A stretch of DNA of 64,000 bases. It comes from Providencia alcalifaciens DSM 30120. Its GTDB lineage: Bacteria > Pseudomonadota > Gammaproteobacteria > Enterobacterales > Enterobacteriaceae. The stretch is from the NCBI RefSeq assembly GCF_000173415.1, contig NZ_ABXW01000019.1, forward strand, positions 1 through 64,000, read 5' to 3'. Position numbers and translations under genes: made by a program. The notes beneath the pieces are model-generated. The model saw only the letters and a list, made by a program, of their open reading frames with translations. It had not been told where the DNA came from and made no database searches. Shown in pieces: positions 16,723 to 25,372 of this stretch; position 1 is the stretch's first letter, and each line of letters begins with the position of its first letter.

Positions 16723-17997
16723 ATGAAATTAGAAACATTATCAATCCACGCAGGCTATTCTCCAGACCCTACAACCAAGTCTGTCGCGGTGCCTATTTAT
16801 CAAACCACCTCTTATGCATTTGACGATACACAACACGGCGCGGATCTGTTCGACTTAAAAGTTGCAGGTAATATCTATACCCGCATTATGAACCCGACCA
16901 ACGATGTGCTAGAAAAGCGCGTTGCTGCTCTTGAAGGTGGCATTGCAGGACTGGCAGTTGCCTCGGGAATGGCTGCTATCACTTATGCCATCCAAACTGT
17001 CGCCCAAGTTGGCGATAACATTGTTTCTGTCGCAAAATTGTACGGCGGAACGTATAACTTACTCGCACATACTTTACCTCGCCTAGGTATTGAAACTCGT
17101 TTTGCAGAGCATGATGATTTAGCGGCGCTGGAAGCTTTAATTGATGATAAAACCAAGGCTGTTTTCTGCGAATCTATCTCAAACCCTGCTGGTTTCATTG
17201 TAGATCTCGCCGCACTAGCCGATGTTGCTCATCGCCACGGTGTTCCACTTATAGTTGATAACACGGTTGCAACGCCATATTTATGTCGTCCGTTCGAATA
17301 TGGTGCTGACATTGTGGTTCACTCGCTGACAAAATATATCGGCGGTCACGGTACTTCAATTGGCGGCATGGTGGTTGATTCTGGAAAATTTCCGTGGGCT
17401 GAGCATGCTGAGCGCTTCTCTCTATTAGTTGAGCCGGATATTGCTTATCACGGCGTGAGTTATACCGAACATTTTGGGGCTGCTGCCTTTATTGCCCGTT
17501 GCCGTGTAGCTCCGTTGCGTGGAACGGGTGCAGCATTATCACCCTTTAATGCCTTTTTAATTCTTCAAGGTTTGGAAACTTTAGCCTTAAGAATGGAGCG
17601 CCACACTGAAAATGCGCTGAAAGTCGCACAATATTTAGAAAATCATCCGCAAGTGGCATGGGTAAAATATGCGGGGTTACCAAGTAATCCGGAACATGCA
17701 CTTGCGCAAAAATACATGCAAGGTAAGCCTGCCAGTATTATGTCTTTCGGGATCAAGGGGGGACAGGAAGCTGGGGCTCGTTTCATTGATGCTCTGAACC
17801 TGATTGTTCGCTTAGTCAATATTGGTGATGCTAAATCGTTAGCGTGTCATCCTGCCTCCACAACGCATCGCCAATTAAATGATGCCGAGCTAGCGCGCGC
17901 AGGTGTATCACGAGATATGATCCGCTTATCAATAGGAATCGAGCATATTGATGATATCCTTGCGGACTTAACTCAAGCGCTGGATGCGGCTAAGTAA
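16723..17997 (+). CDS. metY: O-acetylhomoserine aminocarboxypropyltransferase (MetY)
   Basis: 424 residues, the length of OAH sulfhydrylases and longer than MetB (about 386). The PLP lysine is Lys204 in SLTKYIGGHG. Other family blocks are SIHAGYSPDPTTKSVAVPIYQTTSY, YTRIMNPTNDVLEKRVAALEGG, YGGTYNLL and LGDAKSLACHPASTTH-type GDAKSLACHPASTTH. It makes homocysteine from O-acetylhomoserine and sulfide. Enteric bacteria usually use O-succinylhomoserine via MetA/MetB, so a MetY suggests an extra or bypass route. It stands alone after the hairpin array. Confidence 0.88.
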   Translation: MKLETLSIHAGYSPDPTTKSVAVPIYQTTSYAFDDTQHGADLFDLKVAGNIYTRIMNPTNDVLEKRVAALEGGIAGLAVASGMAAITYAIQTVAQVGDNIVSVAKLYGGTYNLLAHTLPRLGIETRFAEHDDLAALEALIDDKTKAVFCESISNPAGFIVDLAALADVAHRHGVPLIVDNTVATPYLCRPFEYGADIVVHSLTKYIGGHGTSIGGMVVDSGKFPWAEHAERFSLLVEPDIAYHGVSYTEHFGAAAFIARCRVAPLRGTGAALSPFNAFLILQGLETLALRMERHTENALKVAQYLENHPQVAWVKYAGLPSNPEHALAQKYMQGKPASIMSFGIKGGQEAGARFIDALNLIVRLVNIGDAKSLACHPASTTHRQLNDAELARAGVSRDMIRLSIGIEHIDDILADLTQALDAAK

Positions 17998-18425
17998 GCA
18001 ATTAAAACACTCCCCATGAATAAAGGCGGTTATTGTTAAATATATAATGCAATAACTGTCTTTGCTGTTACTGACGTTATTAATTATCACGCTGTTACTG
18101 CCTTTGTAGCATAAAAAACTATTTGTAAAAAAAGCCTTTTTTAATTTATTTATCATTCTGTTAAAAATAAATGGTAATTGCTGAACTATTGTTTTTTAAT
18201 CGAGTCTGAACAAGCAGCTCATTTTTATCTTAACATTTAAATGCACGATTCATTTATTGATTGTTTAGCTAGTATGTTAAATGGAATACGAAAATGTTTA
18301 TTGGTTTATACTGGGTTTAGTCAATTCGAAGATAATAGTACTCTGTTTTGATTAATAAAAAGCGTTTGATGCAGTAGCACAAATAATAATTATTAAATAT
18401 TTATGACAAGAATGGTTGAGATTAA
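17998..18425. other. AT-rich intergenic region between metY and arnT
   Basis: 428 bases with no supported gene. An imperfect 14-bp inverted repeat (18024-18037 region with 18050-18065) lies just after metY and lacks a T-run. The right half is very AT-rich and should hold the arnT promoter. No PmrA-type direct repeat was recognised. Confidence 0.45.
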
Positions 18426-20072
18426 ATGATGATGGCAAATAATAAAAAAGCCTACTTAAAGTGGTGCCTATTATTCGGTTTTGTACTCATAACCTATTTT
18501 CTGCCACTGAATGGGCGCATGTTATGGCAACCTGATGAATTACGCTATGCCGAAATCAGTCGAGAACTGATACTGAGTAGCCATTGGAGCGTACCTGAAC
18601 TGTTAGGCATCCGTTATTTTGAAAAACCTATTTTCGGCTATTGGGTGGGTTCTTTCTTCCAGATGCTATATGGCGAAAACAATGTTTCTGTTCGCTTAGG
18701 TGTCGTTTTTAGCACCTTAATTAGCGGACTATTTGTTTATTTGAGCGCTAAGATGGCATGGAAGAATAAAGACCTTGCCTTTAATGCGGTACTTATCTAC
18801 CTCTCGATGTTTATGATTTTAACGATTGGGACTTATAATATTTTGGACCCAATTGTTACCGCTTTTATTACGATGATTATCTTCTTTTTCCAATGGGGGA
18901 TAACCACGACACAACGCGCCCACAAATTGTATGCATATATTCTGATAGGTGTTGCATGTGGGTTAGGGGTAATGACCAAAGGCTTTTTAGTTTTGGTCTT
19001 GCCAGTGTTAGTCTGCTCAGTCAGCGCGATTTATTTTAAAAAATTAAAAGAAATCTGTTTGTATGCGCTGGTCTCTATTCTTGTCGCTATTTTAGTTTGT
19101 CTGCCGTGGGCATTAACGATTGCTAGCCTTGAACCCGATTTTTGGAGTTATTTTTTCTGGGTTGAGCATATTCAGCGCTTTATGGCAGATAATGCACAAA
19201 ATAAATCCCCATTTTGGTTCTATGTACCCATTTTAGTGGCGGCGGTTCTTCCGTGGTTAGGCTACTTAGTTTCGTCGATTGCCTATGCTATTCGAGCTAA
19301 AGGTATAAACCTTTATTTCTTGTTGTGGGCGGTGCTGCCTTTCCTATTTTTTAGTATCACCAAAGGAAAGTTACTCACGTATATTTTGCCGTGCATCGCA
19401 CCTATCGCGATTTTGATGGCATCCTATTTGCAACAGGTTTTAACCCAGAATAAAGTGGCTACCATTCGCCTGAATGCGTTGATAAACATAACACTGGGTG
19501 TCGTGGCGGCAGGGGCATTTATTGCATCACCTTACTTCCCTAAAATGAATTTATATCAAGGGGATGAAAGCTACAAAATGTGGATTGCCGCAGGTGCATT
19601 CCTTTTCTGGGCAGCAATGGGGATCGTGTCATTCAACCGTAAGTATTGGTCGTGGGCGGCGGCATGTACTTTAGCGTTAAGCCTCAGTATTGGGCATGTG
19701 ATCCCTAAATACATCGAGAGCAATAATACGCCGCAAGGCGTGTTGGCAAAATACCAAGATCAACTGCAAAATCGAGCGGTGTTATTAACCAATAATGTGG
19801 GATTGGGTACCGCATTAGCTTGGGTACTGAAACGCGATGATATTACGATGTTATATCAAACTGGTGAGTTAGGTTATGGGCTAAATTATCCGGATGCTGA
19901 AAACCGCTTTTATCGTTTAGAACAGTTGCCAAGCTTACTGGCGAGCCAAAATAACCGTAATGTTGCGGTCGTAGTAGAAGCCTCTCAAAATGAGGTCATC
20001 GATGCGCTACCGGGGACGCCTATCATCATTAAAGAAGGTAAGTTGGTGATGGCTTTCTATGAAGGTCAGTAA
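18426..20072 (+). CDS. arnT: Lipid A 4-amino-4-deoxy-L-arabinose transferase, ArnT-like (orphan)
   Basis: 548 residues, the normal ArnT length. About twelve membrane segments are followed by a periplasmic C-terminal domain (LTNNVGLGTALAWVLKRDDI and beyond). The GT-C signature LWQPDELRYAEISRELILS (acidic D-E near residue 34) and RYFEKPIFGYWV match ArnT. The enzyme moves L-Ara4N from undecaprenyl phosphate onto lipid A and so lowers polymyxin binding. Normally it is inside arnBCADTEF; here it stands alone, with its own terminator, so it may be a second copy. Three in-frame ATGs (18426, 18429, 18432) start the frame; GAG precedes the first by five bases. Confidence 0.85.
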   Translation: MMMANNKKAYLKWCLLFGFVLITYFLPLNGRMLWQPDELRYAEISRELILSSHWSVPELLGIRYFEKPIFGYWVGSFFQMLYGENNVSVRLGVVFSTLISGLFVYLSAKMAWKNKDLAFNAVLIYLSMFMILTIGTYNILDPIVTAFITMIIFFFQWGITTTQRAHKLYAYILIGVACGLGVMTKGFLVLVLPVLVCSVSAIYFKKLKEICLYALVSILVAILVCLPWALTIASLEPDFWSYFFWVEHIQRFMADNAQNKSPFWFYVPILVAAVLPWLGYLVSSIAYAIRAKGINLYFLLWAVLPFLFFSITKGKLLTYILPCIAPIAILMASYLQQVLTQNKVATIRLNALINITLGVVAAGAFIASPYFPKMNLYQGDESYKMWIAAGAFLFWAAMGIVSFNRKYWSWAAACTLALSLSIGHVIPKYIESNNTPQGVLAKYQDQLQNRAVLLTNNVGLGTALAWVLKRDDITMLYQTGELGYGLNYPDAENRFYRLEQLPSLLASQNNRNVAVVVEASQNEVIDALPGTPIIIKEGKLVMAFYEGQ

Positions 20073-20101
20073 ATAAAAATCGACTGATAGTCTGTTGAAG
20101 A

Positions 20102-20135
20102 AGAGCCGCAAAGCGAATGCATGCGGCTCTTTTTT
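20102..20135 (+). terminator. Terminator of arnT
   Basis: Nine-bp stem AGAGCCGCA/TGCGGCTCT (20102-20110 with 20122-20130) followed by six T. Confidence 0.88.
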
Positions 20136-20153
20136 ATTATTTAAATCTAGAGG

Positions 20154-20342
20154 TTATTTACGCTGTGGATCTGTGACGTCCGAATGTGAGGTACTTAATG
20201 GATAAGGATGATAAATCATCATCATCGCGATGCTATTACTCATCGGGTTGGCAGAAAAATCAGTTGATTTATTGTCATGAGCTGCCCGTTTTTCCTTGCG
20301 TGTAGGCACCAGTGAAAGATGGTTTAACGATGAGTAATTCAT
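20154..20342 (-). CDS. Small protein translationally coupled to the RND pump, unknown
   Basis: 62 residues. Its ATG overlaps the TGA of the pump gene in an ATGA quadruplet (20339-20342), and GAGGAGA lies eight bases upstream inside the pump gene. That arrangement is typical of real coupled genes. The product (MNYSSLNHLSLVPTRKEKRA...) has no signal peptide or membrane segment and ends in SDVTDPQRK. I do not recognise it. It differs from AcrZ, the known small RND partner, which is a membrane peptide. It could still be a chance ORF kept by the overlap. Confidence 0.5.
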   Translation of the reverse strand: MNYSSLNHLSLVPTRKEKRAAHDNKSTDFSANPMSNSIAMMMIYHPYPLSTSHSDVTDPQRK

Positions 20343-23300
20343 GGCGCCGTCTCCTCAGAATGTTTAATTAGGCGGTTAGCTTCAGCAAGCTCATAACGTC
20401 TTGGGGTTAATGTCGTCGCATTATGATTTCGAGCGAGTACGGAATAGATGGTCGGTAGCACAAACAGGGTAAATAGCGTGCCAACCAGCATGCCTGTGAC
20501 AATCACTAAACCCAGACCAAATCGACTATTTGCACCTGCTCCTGTGGCAAACAGCAGAGGTACTAAACCAATAACCATCGCTGCCGTTGTCATTAAAATA
20601 GGGCGTAAACGAATTTGTGCAGCTTTTAAAATGGCGTGTCGCTTATCTAAGCCTTCATTGGCTTGGAGCTCGTTGGCAAACTCCACCATTAAGATCCCAT
20701 GTTTACTGATCAACCCAATTAAGGTGACTAACCCAATTTGGGTATAAATATTGAGGGTGGCATAGCCGAGGGCGAGTGGGATCAAGGCGCCACAGATTGA
20801 AAGTGGAACAGTAATTAAGATAATCAAAGGATCGACAAGGCTTTCATACTGCGCGGCGAGCACTAAATAGATAATAATCAGCGCCGCCATAAAGGCGAAG
20901 GCGAGGGTGTTTCCTTCTTGTTTATATTGGCGTGAATCAGATTGCCAATCATGGCTAAAACCGGCAGGTAGTTCACTGGCCATCTCATCTAAATACGCTA
21001 CCGCCTGCCCCAATGTTACTCCGGGAGCGGGGATAGCTTGAAAAATAGCGGCATTCTGTTGGTTGAATTGGGTCAGCTTATTTGGTTCAACTTGCGTAGA
21101 AATATCCACGACGGTTGACAGCGGGATCATGCTGCTATCCTCGGATTTCACATAATGGTGAGACAAAGCTTCAGGTGTGAGTCTTTGGCTACGTAAGCTC
21201 TGCGGGATCACGTCATAGGAGCGACCATCCATGCCAAAGCGGTTGATATAGTTCTCGCCGACGAGCAGTGTGAGTGATTCACCAATATCCTGCATGCGAA
21301 TGCCAAGGCTATTGGCTTTTGAGCGGTTAATACGCACCTCAACGACAGGATTGTTGTAGTCGAGATCGCTATCTACCACCATAAACAGACCGCTTTCACG
21401 AGCGCGTTGTTTAATTTCTTCCATCGTACGATACAGTACCGGATAATCCTGCGGGCTTTTTAACACCATTTGGATTGGCAATCCGCCTGTTGAACCGGGT
21501 AGTGCAGGTAATTGAAAAACAAAGATACTGTTACCCTCCACATCACCAACTCGTCCTTGTAAATCAGATTGAATGGCTGAAGCAGGGCGCTCACGCTGTT
21601 CCCAGCTAGTGAGGTTAGTTCCCCCAAAGCTGGCTGACGGGCCATCAGTACCGTTGATAATCCACGTACTTTCCGTTTCGGGAAGCGCTGTAAAGACATC
21701 ATGTAACTTACGTGAGAATCGCTCCACATATTCAAGATTCGCATGCTGTGGGGACTTAATCGCGGTTAATACACTCGATTGGTCTTCAACAGGGGCGAGC
21801 TCTCGCGGCGCGGCGTGATACAGCATTGGCAAGCTGACCACGACACCTAACGCTAAGATTCCTGTCATCCAACGATTTTTCAACGAGAAATTCAAAATGG
21901 CAGTGTAATAATGGGCAAGCGTTTCGAAGAAGGTTTCTGCCATTCTCGCCATACGTCCTTCATTCTGTTTTGAATTCAGCATAAATGAGCTCATTACAGG
22001 AGAAAGCGTTAATGCCACGATACCTGAAACAATCACGGCACCGGCTAAGGTGAGTGCGAATTCTTTAAATAGCGCGCCAGTTAACCCTGACATCAAACCA
22101 ATAGGCGCATAGACCGCTGCGAGTGTAATGGTCATGGCGATAACAGGACCTGCCACCTCACGGGCACCAATTAAGGCCGCGAGAACGGGGGATTTCCCCT
22201 CTTCAATATGCCGATGGACGTTTTCCACGACCACAATGGCATCGTCCACCACCAACCCAATCGCCAACACCATTGCTAGCAGGGTAAGCAGGTTAATACT
22301 AAAACCGAACGCCATCATTAATGCAGCGGCACCCAACATGGACAGCGGAATTGCTAGGATAGGGATAATGACACTGCGAATAGACCCAAGACACAGGTAA
22401 ATCACCGCAATAACGATTAGCAGGGCTTCAACTAAGGTACTGACCACTTGGTTGATAGAGGCCTTAATAAACCGTGACGTCTCGAAGGCCATTTCCACCT
22501 TCACATCTGGCGGCAGTGTTTTCGTGATATCAGGCATGAGTTTATTCATGCCATCTACAATGACCAGCGGGTTACCCGTCGGGGTGGCAAATAAACCTAA
22601 ATAAATAGCGGGCTCGCCATTCATTAATCCGCTGGTTTCCGTGGAGGCGGCCCCAAGCTCAATGGTGCCCACATCTTTTAAGCGCACAAGCCCGTTGCCA
22701 TCATTGCGGATCACTAAGTCTCGAAATTCATCCACATTGGTCAAATCGGTGTTCACATACACGTTGGAGATAACAAATTCTCCTTTGACCTTTCCGGGCG
22801 CCGCTTGGTAGTTATTTTGGCGTACGGCTTGCGCAACTTCAGCCGCAGAAATACCTCGACCGGCGAGTTTATCCGCGTCTAGCCATAGGCGCATTGCGAG
22901 CTGCTGCCCGCCAAATACTTGCACTTTTGCTACCCCATCAATCGCCGAATACATGGGTTCCACCACGCGGGAAAGATAATCTGTCAGAGCAGGGATAGCG
23001 AGTTCGGTACTGGAAAAACCAATATAAGCTACAGCGGTAGATTCCCCAGAAGAGAGTTCAATAACGGGGTCATAAGCTTCTTTGGGTAACTTATAACGAA
23101 CTTGATTCACCTTTGCCATCACTTGGGTGAGCGCTTGAGTGGAATCGCGATTAAGCTCCATACGTACGGTAACGAGGCTACTGCCTTGAACGGATGATGA
23201 TGATAAGTAATCGACCCCCTCTACGGAAGAGACGGCTTGTGCAATGGGCTGGGTAACAAATCCCTGCATGAGTTTTGCCGATGCACCGGGGTACTGAGTT

Positions 23301-23443
23301 GTAATGGTGATCGTTGAACTTTCTAGCTGTGGGTATTGGCGAATGGGTAACTTGCTCAGTGCGAAGAGCCCAATAAGCACAATCAAGGCACTCACCACTA
23401 AGGCTAAAACAGGGCGGCGAACAAACAAATCCGTGAATTTCAT
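20339..23443 (-). CDS. RND multidrug efflux transporter, MexI-like
   Basis: 1034 residues from MKFTDLFVRRPVLA; the longer frame to 23515 runs back into the adaptor gene. The HAE1 topology is complete: twelve membrane segments with two large periplasmic loops, and the proton-relay acidic pair Asp400-Asp401 in GLVVDDAIVVVENVH. The N-terminus (LPIRQYPQLESSTITITTQYPGASA) is closest in my memory to Pseudomonas MexI and not to AcrB. It follows the adaptor by ten bases. No outer membrane factor is encoded here, so TolC is the likely partner. Substrates may include redox-active aromatics, given the SoxR-type promoter. Confidence 0.85.
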   Translation of the reverse strand: MKFTDLFVRRPVLALVVSALIVLIGLFALSKLPIRQYPQLESSTITITTQYPGASAKLMQGFVTQPIAQAVSSVEGVDYLSSSSVQGSSLVTVRMELNRDSTQALTQVMAKVNQVRYKLPKEAYDPVIELSSGESTAVAYIGFSSTELAIPALTDYLSRVVEPMYSAIDGVAKVQVFGGQQLAMRLWLDADKLAGRGISAAEVAQAVRQNNYQAAPGKVKGEFVISNVYVNTDLTNVDEFRDLVIRNDGNGLVRLKDVGTIELGAASTETSGLMNGEPAIYLGLFATPTGNPLVIVDGMNKLMPDITKTLPPDVKVEMAFETSRFIKASINQVVSTLVEALLIVIAVIYLCLGSIRSVIIPILAIPLSMLGAAALMMAFGFSINLLTLLAMVLAIGLVVDDAIVVVENVHRHIEEGKSPVLAALIGAREVAGPVIAMTITLAAVYAPIGLMSGLTGALFKEFALTLAGAVIVSGIVALTLSPVMSSFMLNSKQNEGRMARMAETFFETLAHYYTAILNFSLKNRWMTGILALGVVVSLPMLYHAAPRELAPVEDQSSVLTAIKSPQHANLEYVERFSRKLHDVFTALPETESTWIINGTDGPSASFGGTNLTSWEQRERPASAIQSDLQGRVGDVEGNSIFVFQLPALPGSTGGLPIQMVLKSPQDYPVLYRTMEEIKQRARESGLFMVVDSDLDYNNPVVEVRINRSKANSLGIRMQDIGESLTLLVGENYINRFGMDGRSYDVIPQSLRSQRLTPEALSHHYVKSEDSSMIPLSTVVDISTQVEPNKLTQFNQQNAAIFQAIPAPGVTLGQAVAYLDEMASELPAGFSHDWQSDSRQYKQEGNTLAFAFMAALIIIYLVLAAQYESLVDPLIILITVPLSICGALIPLALGYATLNIYTQIGLVTLIGLISKHGILMVEFANELQANEGLDKRHAILKAAQIRLRPILMTTAAMVIGLVPLLFATGAGANSRFGLGLVIVTGMLVGTLFTLFVLPTIYSVLARNHNATTLTPRRYELAEANRLIKHSEETAP

Positions 23444-23453
23444 GATGCTGTCC

Positions 23454-24563
23454 TTATGAGCCTTGAGGCGTTTCAGATAATGTATCTTGTGCCACAGGAA
23501 TAATCGCTGAGCCATTATTCAGGCGTAATTGCCCCGACCTCACGACTTGGTCACCTTCCATGAGCCCGTGCTCAATTTCGATATTGCCATCAAAACGCTG
23601 TCCTGTTTTTACAGAAACACGTTTAACGGTCATGGCATCAGCTGAACCTTCAGCGATAAACACCGTATCCCCATAAGCGGTATAAGTGACCGCAGTTTCA
23701 GGGACAGTCAGTACCGCATTATTGGCTTGGCGAACTACCGTGACATTAGCGTACATACCGGCTTTGAGTTTGCCATTGCTGTTATCCAATGTGGCTTGCA
23801 ATGCAATCGTACGGGATTTACCTATCAGCGGATCAATGGCGGTTATCTTCGCGGGAAACGGTGTGTTTGGGTAAGCATCAACAGCAAGGTTCACCACTTG
23901 CCCTTGATGCAATTCAGGGGAGGCTTGTTCATCTAATGAGAAATTTAGCTTCAAAGTTTGCGTATCCACCAGGCTAGCAATGGTTTCCCCAGGGCTAAGG
24001 TATTGACCCTCATGAACTTGCCGGATACCGATGATGCCATCAAAGGGGGCATGAATGGCTTTTTGTGCAATTAAGGCTTGGGTTTGTTGAATTAACCCTT
24101 GCGCCATATCTCGCTCAGCACGCGTACTATCTACTTGAGCTTCAGCCACCAAATGTTGAGCAGATAAAGTCCGCGTTCTCTCATATAAACGAGCTGCATT
24201 ACGATATTGCGCTTGATAGCGAGCCAAATCGGCTCTTTCTACGGCATCATTGAGTTGGACTAGCAGTTGCCCTTTTTTCACTGGCTGTCCGGATTCAAAA
24301 CCGATTTTAGTAATGCGTCCACTGGTCTCAGCAGCCACCAATACTTGGCTGCCAGCTTCTAATTCTCCCACGCCGTAGAAGGTTCGGGGGGCATTAGCGA
24401 GCGTCACCGGCGCCAAAGCGACTTTTACAGGAGGATACTGATAAGCCGCTTGTGGTTTATCGTTTGAATTGGCGTATGTCGAGTAAATCACTGTTCCCCC
24501 ACCTGCGGTGATAAGTACAGCGCATAGCAAAGTTAGCGTTTTTTTATTCATTATCATTGGCAT
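23454..24563 (-). CDS. RND periplasmic adaptor (membrane fusion) protein, MexH-like
   Basis: 369 residues. N-terminal signal or anchor (about 6-28), then the split lipoyl/hairpin order of adaptors: GSQVLVAAETSGRITKIGFESGQPVKKGQLLVQL, a coiled-coil hairpin (ARYQAQYRNAARLYERTRTL), and the second half IHAPFDGIIGIRQVHEGQYLSPGETIASL. Beta-barrel and membrane-proximal domains follow. Three close ATGs (24563, 24557, 24551) are possible starts. It is the first gene of a pump operon transcribed from the SoxR-type promoter at 24591-24621. Confidence 0.85.
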   Translation of the reverse strand: MPMIMNKKTLTLLCAVLITAGGGTVIYSTYANSNDKPQAAYQYPPVKVALAPVTLANAPRTFYGVGELEAGSQVLVAAETSGRITKIGFESGQPVKKGQLLVQLNDAVERADLARYQAQYRNAARLYERTRTLSAQHLVAEAQVDSTRAERDMAQGLIQQTQALIAQKAIHAPFDGIIGIRQVHEGQYLSPGETIASLVDTQTLKLNFSLDEQASPELHQGQVVNLAVDAYPNTPFPAKITAIDPLIGKSRTIALQATLDNSNGKLKAGMYANVTVVRQANNAVLTVPETAVTYTAYGDTVFIAEGSADAMTVKRVSVKTGQRFDGNIEIEHGLMEGDQVVRSGQLRLNNGSAIIPVAQDTLSETPQGS

Positions 24564-24590
24564 CTTAAATTGACAATTAAAGAGGCTGGC

Positions 24591-24621
24591 ACTATAAAAC
24601 CTTAAGTTAAGTTGAGGTCAA
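24591..24621 (-). promoter_or_regulatory. SoxR operator within the pump promoter (19-bp spacer)
   Basis: CCTTAAGTTAAGTTGAGG at 24600-24617 matches the E. coli soxS operator (CCTCAAGTTAACTTGAGG, from memory) at 16 of 18 positions. Read on the minus strand, -35 TTGACC (24621-24616) and -10 TATAGT (24596-24591) are exactly 19 bases apart. MerR-family activators work on such overlong spacers by untwisting DNA. It lies between soxR and the adaptor gene, so it can serve both. Confidence 0.85.
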
Positions 24622-24637
24622 TAGGGGGTGGGCAAAA

Positions 24638-25135
24638 ATGGTGGGCAAAACCATGAAGACGATAAAAACGCGGGAAATTGCGGCGGAAAAGGGGGATTTT
24701 TCACGAGCACTTACCGTGGGAGAAGTGGCAAAGCGCGCGGGTGTACCCGTATCAACCGTGCATTTTTATGAAGCAAAAGGGTTAATTCAAAGCGCTCGAA
24801 CCCAAGGAAACCAACGACGTTTTCCACCTGTCGTTTTACGCTATATTGCCATCATTAAAGTGGCTCAAAGCACAGGAATTCCGTTAAAAGAGATCCAAGA
24901 TGCGCTAGGTAAATTTCCTGCAAATAGCACGTTGACTGCAGAAGAATGGAAGAGCATGTCCACAGAGTGGAAAAGTTCTTTAGACAGACGAATCAAACAG
25001 TTAACTCGATTACGTAATGAATTAGACCATTGTATAGGTTGCGGTTGTTTATCACTGCGTGACTGCCCATTGCGCAACCCTGAAGATATTTTAGGGAATC
25101 AGGGTCCGGGTGCTCAAATTCTAGAACGCCCATAA
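24638..25135 (+). CDS. soxR: Redox-sensing regulator SoxR
   Basis: 165 residues, MerR family. N-terminal [29 protein letters not shown]. The [2Fe-2S] ligands are Cys132, Cys135, Cys137 and Cys143 in [19 protein letters not shown], the SoxR pattern C-x2-C-x-C-x5-C. Oxidation by redox-cycling compounds activates it. It is divergent from the pump operon and shares the operator with it. No soxS lies beside it, so the layout resembles pseudomonads (SoxR directly controlling mexGHI-opmD) and not E. coli soxRS. Start ATG 24638 follows GGGGGTGG; an internal ATG at 24653 is possible. Confidence 0.9.
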   Translation: MVGKTMKTIKTREIAAEKGDFSRALTVGEVAKRAGVPVSTVHFYEAKGLIQSARTQGNQRRFPPVVLRYIAIIKVAQSTGIPLKEIQDALGKFPANSTLTAEEWKSMSTEWKSSLDRRIKQLTRLRNELDHCIGCGCLSLRDCPLRNPEDILGNQGPGAQILERP

Positions 25136-25144
25136 ATCACACTT

Positions 25145-25252
25145 TTCACTATCTGGATAGTCACTGCAAAATGTGGCTATTTATTCAATATAATCATTAA
25201 GTTATTAATCAAATAGCCGCGCTGTGCGGATAATCTTTGCGCATATAGGCTA
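25145..25252 (+). promoter_or_regulatory. Two XylS-type tandem operators upstream of the catabolic operon
   Basis: Pair 1: TTCA-N6-GGATA at 25145-25159, five bases, TGCA-N6-GGCTA at 25165-25179. Pair 2: CGCG-N6-GGATA at 25218-25232, five bases, TGCG-N6-GGCTA at 25238-25252. Known XylS half-sites read TGCA-N6-GGNTA in direct repeat. The distal half-sites are degenerate in the TGCA part but the GGNTA parts keep a 20-base period. A -10-like TAATGA lies at 25274-25279, which puts pair 2 over the -35 as in Pm. Confidence 0.55.
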
Positions 25253-25294
25253 CAGCGTTTTGCCTTTTTTGCGTAATGATGCGTCATGTTAATT

Positions 25295-25336
25295 TTTTGT
25301 GAACGCATTATTTTGTGAACATATTCTTTTGTGAAC
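25295..25336 (+). repeat. Three perfect direct repeats TTTTGTGAAC, 16-bp period
   Basis: TTTTGTGAAC occurs at 25295-25304, 25311-25320 and 25327-25336, so the period is exactly 16 bases twice. The array ends 36 bases before the start codon of the first catabolic gene. It lies near or after the predicted transcription start. A TTGTGA/CATATT pair with 17-base spacing (25297 and 25320) could be an alternative promoter. Confidence 0.7.
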
Positions 25337-25372
25337 CTATGGTGAGCGAATGAGAGCAAAGAGGGCACAGCG

